A stretch of 64,000 nt of DNA from Sipunculus nudus (lineage: Eukaryota; Annelida; Sipuncula; Golfingiida; Sipunculidae), in the NCBI GenBank assembly GCA_026874595.1, contig CM049315.1, positions 70,441,916 to 70,505,915 on the forward strand, read 5' to 3'. Position 1 is the stretch's first letter. The number at the start of each line of letters is the position of its first letter. Made by a program: the position numbers and the translations under genes. Of this stretch, positions 1 to 10,160 are shown in pieces. Below the pieces are notes generated by a model that ran no database searches, was not told where the DNA came from, and was given only the letters and a program-made list of their open reading frames with translations.

Positions 1-486
1 TAACGATTAAGTTTTACTGTACCTATCTGCACATTGTCATACCTAGCATGATCTTTACCTGTATGAATAACCACTCATTTGAAAGATGTCTATGGAATCT
101 GACTAAGTTGTAAATATAATTATATTGCGTGCCGCACATACAGAATGCACTGGATGACAGAATACACCCACCATATCGCACCAAATGCTCCATCCGTCTG
201 CCCCAGGGGGTATAAGGATGACGTTTAGTTACGGCAACTTACGATAACTGCTTTAATGGCACGTGATCCATTGCATGCACTGGTTCACCGGGGGCTCTTG
301 TTTCACGATAGGGTATTAAAGACCACCGCCACTGCTAGCCTATAGACAGTCTGAGTAATACATGTCCGTGTGCATGATTAATCACTTTGGGGCTAATTTT
401 TGGCATGGCTGTTTTAAAGATATATCCTTTTTTTCTGTAAGTGCAACAGCGTGTTGGCGTGTAAATGATAACAGTTGTTTTATTCA

Positions 487-845
487 GAACTAGACATATT
501 CATTCTGCAACCCGTGTTTAATTCACTCATTGGCCCAATATGCAAGGTCCATTAGTGCATATGTTCCTACAAGTGTTTGTCTTCACTTATTCGGCCTATA
601 TTACCATGTTCAATCGGGCATATGTGACTGCACCTTTGTGAATATCCCTGGAAGTCCTTCCTGGATCCAGATCATCAGCCGGACCCACACGAAAATCTAA
701 TCGATTCTCCATCGGCCCATTCCCAAGGTGCGCTTAAAATTCATGGGATTCCATTCAAGATTATGTGAGTTATCTTGTGAACAAACACAAAAACAGACAC
801 ACGAACGGGAATGAACGGATACCCTCCCGGCGGAGGCAACAAACG
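487..845 (-). repeat. Dispersed ~370-bp repeat, copy 1
   Basis: Read on the minus strand it begins near GCCTCCGCC, runs through a TTCATTCCCGTTCGTGTG block, a CTTGGGAATGGGCC block and an AATCGATTAGATTTT block, and ends near CGGGTTGCAG. The same order of blocks recurs at 27212, 31005, 39762, 43675, 57500, 58465 and 59740. No coding capacity. The ends of full copies carry short inverted GCCTCC-type motifs, so a non-autonomous DNA element is possible, but the class is not established. Confidence 0.75.
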
Positions 846-1124
846 CAGCAGGCATTCTTGTATTGGAAATATACGTGTATATTGTCGCTTTTTATATGTC
901 ACTTGAGAGGGGGGTTTAAAGGTCGGGTAACAATGTGTCCTGCGTGTTCCACTTACCCGGTAAGTAATAAATCAGAACTCACAATTGACATGAAATGCAC
1001 AATAGTCATGTAATATAGCTTTACCTTAAAGGAATTTAATACGGGTGACTCTGTGACATAACTGTGTCATGGATCCGGAAAAATGGAAGCCATCTAAACT
1101 ACCGTCAATAGGAATTTGATATTG

Positions 1125-1315
1125 CAGGGGCGGATCCAGGGTTTTGAAAGGGGAGGACCCAACCCAGGAAGACTAATAAGGAAACCTTAACAGGTCTTCT
1201 TTTCCAAAAAGAGAGGCATGGAAAATTGGTTTTAAACTCTATAAAAAGGGCTTGTTGCGGCTAAAAAGGAGCGGGACCGAACCCCATAGATCCCACCCCC
1301 TTAGATCCACCACTG
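1125..1315. mobile_element. hAT-like MITE
   Basis: The 191-bp segment begins CAGGGGCGGATCCAGGG and ends with the imperfect inverse complement (reads CAGTGGTGGATCTAAGG on the minus strand), about 13 of 17 positions matching. CAGGGGCGGA-type ends are typical of hAT MITEs. No matching 8-bp target duplication is visible in the flanks, so the insertion is old or the class call is wrong. Confidence 0.5.
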
Positions 1316-1539
1316 CCTTGCATCATTGAGAATTTTGTTAGCATTTAGCTTTTCTGTTCAATTCCGGTCGCCTCCAAGTGGATCCTTATTTGTTTAGTTT
1401 CTTTCTTCTGAGGTGTTGGGGGGGGGGGTCTTTTAGTGGTTTCGTAGGCGAAGGATCGATGCATGGGAGGGGAGGGGGGGCAAAAATGATACGGTTTGTT
1501 ACATTTCAATAACGTATTGTTTTCCTAGACAACTTAAGC

Positions 1540-1540
<1 letters not shown>

Positions 1541-1592
<52 letters not shown>
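1541..1592. repeat. (TA)n microsatellite
   Basis: Uninterrupted TA dinucleotide tract of about 52 bp. It directly abuts the repeat at 1594-1716. Confidence 0.95.
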
Positions 1593-1593
<1 letters not shown>

Positions 1594-1716
1594 TGCAAGT
1601 TAACATTCATGACTTCCTTATTCAATTCCAAACGTATATATTTCTTAATGTCAAAAACAAAACATAAATAAACTAAGGGGAGTGCCATAAGTCGCAAATT
1701 CTCACCCCGCAAGGGG
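1594..1716 (-). repeat. Microsatellite-linked repeat, inverted copy of 26895-27020
   Basis: About 120 bp nearly identical to the reverse complement of 26895-27020, including TTGAATAAGGAAGTCATGAA and the block GCGACTTATGGCACTCCCC. Both copies touch a (TA)n tract on the same side of the repeat, which argues that the tract is part of, or seeded by, the element. Confidence 0.8.
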
Positions 1717-2654
1717 AGATTTAATTATTTTGTTTATATGCAGAATATGACCTATATAGTAGCCTAGGTTACGCGAGGAACCAATAATTATAAGGCTTGT
1801 CAAACATAGAGATTTCCCACGCATATGAGTCAAATAATCATATCGTATACATAGATTACACAATGTCACAGCGGCGAGGCTGTCTGAATGAAAGCGTCTT
1901 TGTCATGGTATAACCCCGCATGGACGTGAATATACATATGAATATATATGAACAAGTGAAGCCAGGGTCACAGCACCTCCTATGTAACCCAAACGCGTAC
2001 CAACGTACTGTTTGGATATGCATGGATTGTTACGTTAAAAGACGCATGCCCAAGTGCTCTAGTCTCAATCCATTTGCCTGGCGAAACTTGCACTGTGACC
2101 GTCAGCGCACTTGCGTTGGTTGTTACTCTCCCGAACTGGGTCGCGTGAAACCAGTGTTAAACGAAGCATAAAACGAGAGAAAATTCCAGTAAGCTGGGAT
2201 GTATTTTTACGTTTTGGACAGCTAATTTACCAGTAGCGGTCAGGCGCTGACGAATTTTACATTGGGTGCGAGATCAGCTTCATTTCCAGCCAGACGGAAG
2301 TTCAAAGACCACCAATTTTCGGTTTCTGTGGGCGAGTCTTTTGGTTTGGAACCGGAAGTCGTTGGACCCTGGGTGAAATTAATCACACCGTTTCACCCCA
2401 TAAAATATGTGACGTATTTTACTGATGACAGTATAGTTTCTGATTCAGCCAAGGGATAAGGAGTTTAAATTGATCACATCTCCGATCCAGAATATCCGCC
2501 CAACGTCAAGTGAACCGTAGGGGACATTCTAACGTCACCTGTATGAAGGTCGCGTGCCTTTTAAGGCATGTTTGCATACTTCCTGAGTTAGGGCATCCCT
2601 ATATCGGTTATTAAGTTCATCGTGAGGACACTATAGTATTTGGTAAGGGGATCT

Positions 2655-2788
2655 ATGCGGAGACACAAGATGTCGTCACAGAAAACTACAGCGGGCTTGT
2701 TGTTTGGCGCTGTTGTTAAGAACGACAGTGAAGCTGTGCGCACAATACTTGATAACTGTAATCCTGCAGTATGGAGAGAAGTAATAAG
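2655..2788 (+). CDS. ANK-Death protein, exon 1
   Basis: First recognisable coding exon. The frame is closed just upstream by TAG at 2634. ATG at 2655 is the first in-frame start; ATG at 2670 has the better context (A at -3) and may be the real one. It encodes MRRHKMSSQKTTAG followed by an ankyrin-like helix pair (LLFGAVVKNDSEAVRTILDN). It ends at AATAAG before a good donor, GTATGT at 2789, in phase 2, which matches the phase of the acceptor at 27511. The join to exon 2 across 24.7 kb is inferred from phase and ankyrin continuity; an intermediate exon is not excluded. Confidence 0.6.
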
Positions 2789-2895
2789 GTATGTATTAAA
2801 TGTATTTATAAATATTATTATATATGCATATATACTTATCTTTATTCAATAATTTGTTTTCATGCTTATAATATCCTATTCTATCAAAATCTATT

Positions 2896-2982
<87 letters not shown>
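2896..2982. repeat. (CA)n(TA)n compound microsatellite
   Basis: About 42 bp of CA followed by about 40 bp of TA. It lies immediately beside the segment carrying the hammerhead candidate. Confidence 0.95.
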
Positions 2983-3007
2983 CACTGAAGAAAAACAACA
3001 TTATAGT

Positions 3008-3053
3008 TTCACAACAGTCTGTTTCACGGGATGCGACCCGATCATCAGGTGAA
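3008..3053 (-). ncRNA. Candidate type I hammerhead ribozyme
   Basis: Read on the minus strand, the 46 nt fold as a minimal type I hammerhead. Stem I is TTCAC (3053-3049) with GTGAA (3012-3008), 5 bp. The core CTGATGA is at 3048-3042. Stem II is CGGG/CCCG (3040-3037 with 3030-3027), closed by a loop of 6. The core GAA is at 3025-3023. Stem III is ACA/TGT (3022-3020 with 3016-3014), loop GAC. The expected cleavage site follows T3013, in a GTT triplet (an allowed NUH). One defect is a U-U apposition where stem II normally starts. Type I hammerheads of this compact form are known from Penelope-like elements and retrozymes. The flanking (TA)n tracts fit a remnant of such an element, but no RT is present here. 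Confidence 0.55.
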
Positions 3054-3104
3054 TGCGGTTAGAGTCGTTAGGCCGTAGAGCACATTTACAACAGAGGGTA
3101 ACTC

Positions 3105-3110
<6 letters not shown>

Positions 3111-3170
<60 letters not shown>
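3111..3170. repeat. (TA)n microsatellite
   Basis: Pure TA tract of about 60 bp. Together with the tract ending at 2982 it brackets the hammerhead-bearing segment. Confidence 0.95.
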
Positions 3171-3174
<4 letters not shown>

Positions 3175-3299
3175 AAAAGTTAGTTCAAATGCAAATAACT
3201 AACTTTATACAAAACGAGGAAACTCCGCATCGAACAAAAGAATCGTGATCAGCTGTATGTGATTAATCGTATTGTTGATGATGATGATGATTATTACTA

Positions 3300-3300
<1 letters not shown>

Positions 3301-3346
<46 letters not shown>
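3301..3346. repeat. (ATT)n microsatellite
   Basis: Trinucleotide TTA/ATT tract of about 46 bp. Confidence 0.95.
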
Positions 3347-3347
<1 letters not shown>

Positions 3348-4191
3348 CACTTTCACAAATGCGCGCTCCGATTTTATTTGCATTCATATTCTATTGTTAA
3401 ACTTGACTCTCACAAGGAAATTCATCGTTTCCAGAAGACTTGAAAAATGCACGTGGTTTGTAAGCGCAGTTAAGGCATTGAACTACAATAGGAAGACTCT
3501 TCTTGAAAATTCCAGTATTTTGAGGTGTGCGCAAAGTCTGGCAAATTTAAATAAAATGGAGAGAAAATGGAAAAGCCAGTGGATTGGATTTCAAGGATAG
3601 ATTGCTATAACCATGGCTATTGCAAAATAAAAAAGTAACAAGTTTATGATAATGCACAAAACAAGTATGTGATAATGGTATTATTACACGCTCCGGAAAT
3701 ACCTTTTTTTTAGAAGAAACAAGCAGAACACCTGCAACACGCAGTTCAAGCGTTTAGATCAATCTGCAGATTGTTGCTAGGAAACAATCGGCAAATGATG
3801 CCTATGAAAAAGTAAGTGAGAAAGGATGATAGAGCAATTTGCATGTGCTGCACCATCAAAGTTGAATAAGTTACCAGCCAATATCAGAGATGCTTACTTC
3901 CTCAAATGATTCAAATCAAAGTTGAAGACATATCTGATTGCATGTGCTTACTTGTAATGATTTTAAATATCTAGGATTTAATATCATATCATATAGTGTG
4001 CTATTTTATGTAATGCGCCTCGAGGGGTTTTATTACTGGATATGTTGCGCAATATAAATAAATATGCTTATGCTTGAAAAGGAGTGTGTCTATAGTTTGA
4101 TATTACCAACAATGTCATTATCAAGCGACTTCAAAAATTAATCCAGATTTTCTCAGATATGTTTTCTCATAGCTCCTTCCATATACAAATA

Positions 4192-4294
4192 CAGTGAAAC
4201 CTCAACATTATGACCACCAACGGGACCTTGAAAATAAAGTCGTTATTTTGAAGTGGTAGTTCAAACGAGATGGTCATTATGAGAGGTTTTATTG
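4192..4294. mobile_element. pogo/Tigger-like MITE with TA duplication
   Basis: A 103-bp foldback. The left end is CAGTGAAACCTC, the right end GAGGTTTTATTG is its near-perfect inverse complement, and both sides are flanked by TA. CAGTGAAACCTC-type ends and TA duplications are features of Tigger/pogo elements of the Tc1/mariner superfamily. No transposase remains. Confidence 0.65.
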
Positions 4295-6000
4295 TATATG
4301 ATCAAGAAACTTTGGTTCTGATACAAATTTCTAACATATTTTGTTTAGAGAGATTTTTTGTCTTCACATAAATGATTTTCACTCGCGATACATTTAAAGG
4401 ATATTTTAAATCTAATAAACCTGTAATCCGGCAAAAATGTGGATAATTGGGCCCACCTTTTTAGCTCAGCTGACTATAAGTCATCTGAGCTATAGTCGTG
4501 GTCCTTTGTCCGTCGTCCGTCCGTTAACAGGGCACGTTTTAAAACCGTTGGACCTACGAATCCAAAATTCTGCATACCAATAGATGTCCCCAGAATCTCC
4601 TACCATACCGAAAATTGGGTCATTAGGACTTCGTTCCTTCGAGATATTAAGGAAAACCTCTGTTTTCCATAAAAAAGCCATTGTTACACTTCAAAGCTGC
4701 CTAATATCAAAACCACTGATCTGTTTTTGATCATATTTAGTATTCATATTTTTCCATACATTTTCTGTGCACATAGCAAGAATTAGGTTAGTATTGGGTA
4801 TTATTTTGAAGTTATGGGCCCAAATATAATGCAGTTTCTTAAAAATCAGGAAATGTATTTGCTCACTTAACATGAGAATTGCTGAAGCTGGAGACTTTTT
4901 TTTCAGGAATATAACTTTATTTAATCAAGATTCAATTGTTTACCCAAAATTAGATCTGAATTTTTCAAATTTTTCAAGTTATTAGCATAAATAAAAAATC
5001 AATACCTTAAATTTTGTCCAACTTTGGCAATGGCACGTTTTTTCCCTGTAAGCACTGTTGATTTAATTTTCACAGCATATATACATAAGGATTCAATATT
5101 TTAAAATCTGAAATTTCAAAGGAATTGTTTGAAAAGAGTAGCTTTTATTAAAGTTTTCATACACCATGTCAAGTGTTGTTTACATGTGGCCCACCTAGTA
5201 ATACAGTCTTCACTTGCATTATGTAACCCACCCCAGGCAGCTTGCCTTGGCTGAGCTTGGCCACTACTAGCAGGCTTCCCCTCTGCCCTGCACTCCCCCC
5301 CCCTCCCAGCTGGTGCATAAACTAGATGAATGTTATAATTTTCTGTATTTTATTTTATTTTTGGCTATGCTACATTTTAGATTTTGTATTGTACCACCAG
5401 GGTTACAATGATTAAAGTGCACATTTAATTGTGTCCACAAAGTGATGTATTGCTATGAAAGTGTGGATGTTCATCAGAGTGCTCATTAAAGATTTTAATT
5501 TGTTTGACTTATAACTCATGGTTGTATCAGTTGTTACATGATACTGGCTAAATAATCAAAATTTATATTGCTGATCTTTTATTTCAGTTCATAAAATTAA
5601 ACATTCCCAACTCCAGTTTGCTCCTGGTATAATATATTGGGTGTTTTGATCCTTGGATTAATTTTAACACATGTATTAGTTTCATAGTTGAGAATACTTT
5701 TCTTTTTTCCTGATACCATTTAAAAAAATATAAATATTTAAATTTTTCCTGTTAGTGCTGTGGATTTAATTTTCACAGCATGTACACAATAGCATTTCAT
5801 CTGTTAAAATCTGAAATTTGAAACTAATTGATCAAAAACTGTGGATTTTATTCAAGTTTCCAGGTACCAAGTCTTCATTGTTTACATCAGGTCAGTATAA
5901 ATGCAGTGTACTGGGCAGTTACATAACACCTTCAGGTCTGACCTACTGCCACTGTGAGTGTCTGGGTCAGGCTGGGTCAGGCAGTAATTACCAGAGAGCC

Positions 6001-6002
6001 TC

Positions 6003-6041
<39 letters not shown>

Positions 6042-6067
6042 GGCAGTCCAGCTCTCTCTTTCTCTCT

Positions 6068-6105
<38 letters not shown>

Positions 6106-6126
6106 CTTTTTCTCTTTATCTCTCCA

Positions 6127-6184
<58 letters not shown>
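6001..6184. repeat. Interrupted (CT)n tract
   Basis: About 180 bp of CT/TTTC-rich simple sequence. It generates artefactual Ser/Leu frames on plus and Arg/Glu frames on minus. Confidence 0.95.
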
Positions 6185-6188
<4 letters not shown>

Positions 6189-6707
6189 ACCCTTATTGCC
6201 TCCCTTCCTCCCTCCATCCCATTCTGTTGACAGGTACTATAAACTAGATACATTAGCTATAAATGTTGATGCAATTTAGAAATGTGAATCAACTGAAATA
6301 TTCACAATCACATGTATGTTATACTGTAAATTTATAATAACATTCGTAAACCTGGATAAAAATTATGTTATGAAAAAAAAGGAATAAAGGCAAATATTGT
6401 TAATTTTTTATTGGCTCAGTAGAATGGGGAAAAATGATTTGCTTTGTTTCTCCATCTTTCTGCCTGTTTTAAATATTTAATGTTCATGAATAAATTTTTT
6501 TTTATAAGCACTGTTGAATTAAATTTCATATCCTGTATGTATATGCAAGGGTGTTGTAACTCTCACCATCCCCTTCTTCATCCCACTGAGGCTTTGCTCC
6601 TTGGCACTGTAAACAATAGTTCTATGGCTATATAGCATAAAATTTAATAATTAAAGAAAATATCTACAGAGAGACAGAGGCGTTGTAACTCTGATCATAA
6701 CACAACA

Positions 6708-6725
6708 CCCCCCCCCCCCCCCCCC
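6708..6725. repeat. poly(C) tract
   Basis: Run of about 18 C in the interior of the 4450-7579 repeat. Confidence 0.95.
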
Positions 6726-7754
6726 AATCAAGTCATTGCACCTGTGGAGTGGGGACGTTATGGCAAATGTATACATATCATAAAATTGATAAAAAAGGTT
6801 TACCAAATAAATTGGATCTCATCAGACAAATGTGTAAACTGTTGAACTGTCAACAGCTTATCAAAAATGTAACCAATGGAAAGGCATGATCAGATCTAAA
6901 ATATTATTTGCAACATTTTCTTCAATCATATAAACCAACCATGGCCCAAATTACCTATTCCTCTCTATTCAAACTTTATCTACATTTCATCATATTTTTA
7001 ATATTTTAACCTTCTAGGTGGTTCAGTACTGTTGACCATTTGTCCATAGGTACCTATGTACATGCCAGAAATTATGTCAGTATTATGTAATATGTAGACG
7101 TGAGGGTCATCAAAATAATGTACCTTGTCAAGACCGATCTTGTCAAGATATCATGTCATACAGTCACAAATTCATAAATCCCCTCATCAGCATAGTTTTT
7201 CATAACCTTGTATCTGTCAAATTGAAATCTTGCAGTTTTCCATACACTATAGATCCTTCAAGAAATAGCCTTATCATCATTATACCACTGCTTAGTATAC
7301 TGTCATTGAATTCATATTTGCTCAAATAAATTTTTTTTTTCGACCCCTCCCAAATAAATAAAAAATAAACCACTATATTTTACTCCATATTAATCCATCA
7401 GTCAGATTATTTCATATATCATTTACTCACATATTATATTATATTCCTTTATAAAAGCCCAACATGACCATGATATTCATAAGCTTTTTCTACTCAATAT
7501 AGTAATAGTATAACAATGGTGATACATTTATAGTCCAATCATGATCAGCTGAGCGCCGTGACCCATGGGTCCCTTGTTAATATAAAGCAGTTGAATACCA
7601 ATATACCGGGGACATCTCTACACTGATAGGCCTACACTGAGCATGCATAGCGTATTGATTTGTATCGATACATCGGCATACATGCATCCACCCGGTATTT
7701 ATGGATATATGTAATATATCTATATTTTTTATTTCATATATATAAACATAAACA

Positions 7755-7756
7755 TG

Positions 7757-7815
<59 letters not shown>
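7755..7815. repeat. (TA)n microsatellite
   Basis: TA-rich tract of about 60 bp with occasional extra bases. Confidence 0.9.
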
Positions 7816-7816
<1 letters not shown>

Positions 7817-8661
7817 CATATATATGTATTATCCTAATCAGTTTTCATATACTGAGGAGGCACCTGCCTCATAAACGTGCCATAATGCAAGTACGGACAA
7901 ACCAGGTCAAGCTGAACTGCGGTGTCGCGTCTGAGAAGTAAAGAAAAAAGAACTGCATGGGATTATGTATAGTGCCGAGACGGCCATAAATACTTGTATA
8001 TATGGGCCCCTACATTGTACATGACATTGTCTAAGACCATATATAAGCAGATTCGTTCCATGTTTTTCACAATGAACAGTAAATACTCTGTTGTACACTT
8101 CTGGAATATTCAGCGGTGGTTCTAATAACTCAAACCCACCCACTAGTGAAATAATAGATCTTTTCTGCATCAGTGATAGTAAAAAATAAAACAAGGAAAA
8201 TACAGCAGTAGGTTTGCTATGAATGCCTGTATGTATAAAGCACGGCAGGGGCCTTCCTAATTTACTCTCTGTACGAAACAAACAAAGCGGCTGATGTATG
8301 TGCCGGATCATGATGTACTGCATGAGATGCGAGGAAATCCCGACTGAAGTAATCTCGGCTCGGTTTGTTCGTCGGTCCGACTTCCAAATGACCCAACATC
8401 CTTAGCCGCCTGACCAATGAGCTGACGGGTTATAGGATTTAAAGTGTTCAGGGTTTCCGATCGTCCGTCAAGGATTCTCGCGATTTATATAAAGAACTGT
8501 CCCAAATTTATTAGAAATGATGGACTTTTTTGGTGTTCGGCATATATTATAATGTAGAGAGATGTTTGAATAGCCATGCTGATTAATTGTATATAAGGAT
8601 GGAACATGACGATTTTTTTCTGTGTATTCATGTTCGTTCTCTATACAATGAACCAGCTTGA

Positions 8662-8663
<2 letters not shown>

Positions 8664-8733
<70 letters not shown>
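8664..8733. repeat. (TA)n microsatellite split by LTR element 1
   Basis: TA tract that runs directly into the retrotransposon end at 8734. The other half of the target continues at 17560-17570. Flanking ATAT on both sides is compatible with a 4-bp target duplication; in TA repeats only the even or odd length can be told. Confidence 0.9.
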
Positions 8734-9389
8734 TGTAACACCTGGGGGTTGGGGTTACGTGGGTGTAGGTTCAGGGTTCACTGAGTGCGAACGCCCGAGT
8801 GCGATGTCGCAATACATGCAAACATTCTCGCAGATGCATACACAACTTTAGATTCCAAATTGGTAGTAAACTCTTTATATATACTATTAAAATAAACTTA
8901 CATAGTCTGAATGATGACTAGGTCGACATGCGTGATGACAGATGCAGTCTCCAACAACAGAGTAATTGGCAAAGTCGAGGGATGATGCGGTTCGCTGGCG
9001 CAGTAATAATTCCGTCAAACAAGTCCGAATATCCAGAAATACAGGCAGTTGTATAATCAAACAGAAAAAAGGTACTCCAAAAATAATTATCAAAGTCTCC
9101 TCTAAATGCTGATGTGGTGCGAGCTGAAGCAAGTACGAACTGTCTCTCCCCCCAAGCTAGGCGGGCCCTTTATATAGCCTCTGACCCCCTGCTGTCCGGC
9201 ACGTCTTCCGCCCCAGCGGTAGCCGCCCAGCCCGGTTTCCCTGCTCCGGATAACGGCCGGTCATCACTGACCTAGTGACTGCCCTCAACGAGTGATTACA
9301 TAATGTTTACTCGCAGCATACCCCGGCATCGCGCACCTGCGAGCCACCAAGCGCTGGCTGCTCTCGCATACAGCCTGGTATTCGTTACA
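8734..9389 (-). repeat. 3' LTR of element 1
   Basis: 656 bp. The minus-strand end starts TGTAACGAATACC and finishes CCAGGTGTTACA. It is identical to the LTR at 16904-17559 except for A/T at 8956 and C/A at 9016. Confidence 0.95.
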
Positions 9390-9400
9390 TTTCCCTCCCA
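9390..9400 (-). other. Polypurine tract of element 1
   Basis: Minus-strand TGGGAGGGAAA lies immediately 5' of the 3' LTR, the expected place and composition for the plus-strand DNA primer site. Confidence 0.85.
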
Positions 9401-9807
9401 CCTTAAAGAATTGTAGCACAGCGAAAATTACCTCATCCCTCAACCTCGCCTGAAATGATAAAATCAACAAGTAATCATTATGCAAATATATGAGATACAG
9501 CAATCAAGAAATGTATGTATAAAGAAATAAGTCCACGTATACGATAAATCTAAATACGACTCATCCATTTGTATCGAATGTTCTGGATAAACAACATCTC
9601 CGAAAATAGTTTGAAGGCACATGGTTAACACTGAGTTCTATAGTTCTTGTTCCTTTAACTAATAAAACACTACCATTTACATAATCCTTTGTTCGTATAA
9701 TCCTTTGGTACAAACGCGCAAAATCACATATCCGAACACAACTTTGGTATAATTCCTGGAGAAACAAATAAAATTGAGCACTGAACAAAATCACTAGTAT
9801 TATCCTT

Positions 9808-10092
9808 TGGTAAATCCACAAAATCGAACATCCAAATGAACGTAATGGTATAATCCTTTGGTAAATTCACAAACAAAATCACTGGTATAATCCTTGGGTA
9901 AATCCAAAAACATATCACTGGTATAATCCTTGGGTAAATCCAGAAACATATCACTGGTATAATCCTTTGGTAAATTCACAAACAAAATCACTGGTATAAT
10001 CCTTGGGTAAATCCAGAAACATATCACTGGTATAATCCTTGGGGTAAATTCACAAACAAAATCACTGGTATAATCCTTGGGTAAATTCAGAG
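9808..10092. repeat. 36-bp tandem array in the 3' untranslated part of element 1
   Basis: About eight imperfect copies of a unit of about 36 bp containing ATCACTGGTATAATCC and GGTAAATCCA, with two alternating sub-types (CAGAAACAT and CACAAACAA). The period is divisible by 3, which keeps minus-strand frames open and yields spurious periodic peptides. It lies between ORF3 and the polypurine tract. Confidence 0.9.
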
Positions 10093-10160
10093 ACTCGTGA
10101 AACTCCGTCCTTTGGTCTTCTCTTTAGGTGTTTTGAACGCCCAGTCACTGTTTTCATTGC

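Larger units (their letters stand above)
1..2654. other. Repeat-rich 5' flank of the ANK-Death gene
   Basis: No coding sequence is supported here. The stretch holds a copy of the ~370-bp dispersed repeat (487-845), a hAT-like MITE (1125-1315), a (TA)n tract (1541-1592) and the inverted partner (1594-1716) of a repeat at 26895. Short open frames at 1920-2171 (Cys-rich) and 2262-2459 have no recognisable domain or splice context. The promoter of the gene starting at 2655 must lie in the last few hundred bases, but I see no clear TATA or initiator to place it. Confidence 0.5.
4450..7579. repeat. ~3.1-kb repeat with inverted CTCAGCTGA ends
   Basis: The left edge has TTTTAGCTCAGCTGAC (4458 on) and the right edge GATCAGCTGAGCG (7543-7555), an inverted 10-bp pair, followed by a GTGACCCATGGGTCCCTTGTT tail. 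Interspersed repeats that start TTAGCTCA and end ...GGGCCTCTTGTT are common in mollusc DNA (general recollection, unverified). The interior is AT-rich and non-coding, with a degenerate direct repeat around GCACTGTTGATTTAATTT (about 5050, 5757 and 6508) and a long (CT)n at 6001-6184. Short frames inside are by-products of simple sequence. Confidence 0.45.
2789..8733. other. Intron 1 of ANK-Death gene, left part
   Basis: No coding exon is supported. Contents in order: (CA)n(TA)n at 2896-2982, hammerhead candidate at 3008-3053, (TA)n at 3111-3170, (ATT)n at 3301-3346, a pogo-like MITE at 4192-4294, a ~3.1-kb repeat at 4450-7579, and (TA)n tracts at 7755-7815 and 8664-8733. The 138-codon minus frame at 7907-8323 has no domain and a composition that looks accidental. 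Confidence 0.6.

Noticed and set aside
1920-2171. Cys-rich 83-codon ORF (CMDC ... CVGC)
   Set aside because: Zinc-ribbon-like Cys pairs are suggestive but spacing fits no family I know and there is no exon or promoter support.
5818-6279. Ser/Leu-rich ORFs and an Arg/Glu-rich minus ORF
   Set aside because: Direct translation of the (CT)n tract.
7907-8323. 138-codon minus ORF
   Set aside because: No domain, no splice context, ordinary composition for chance in AT-rich intronic DNA.
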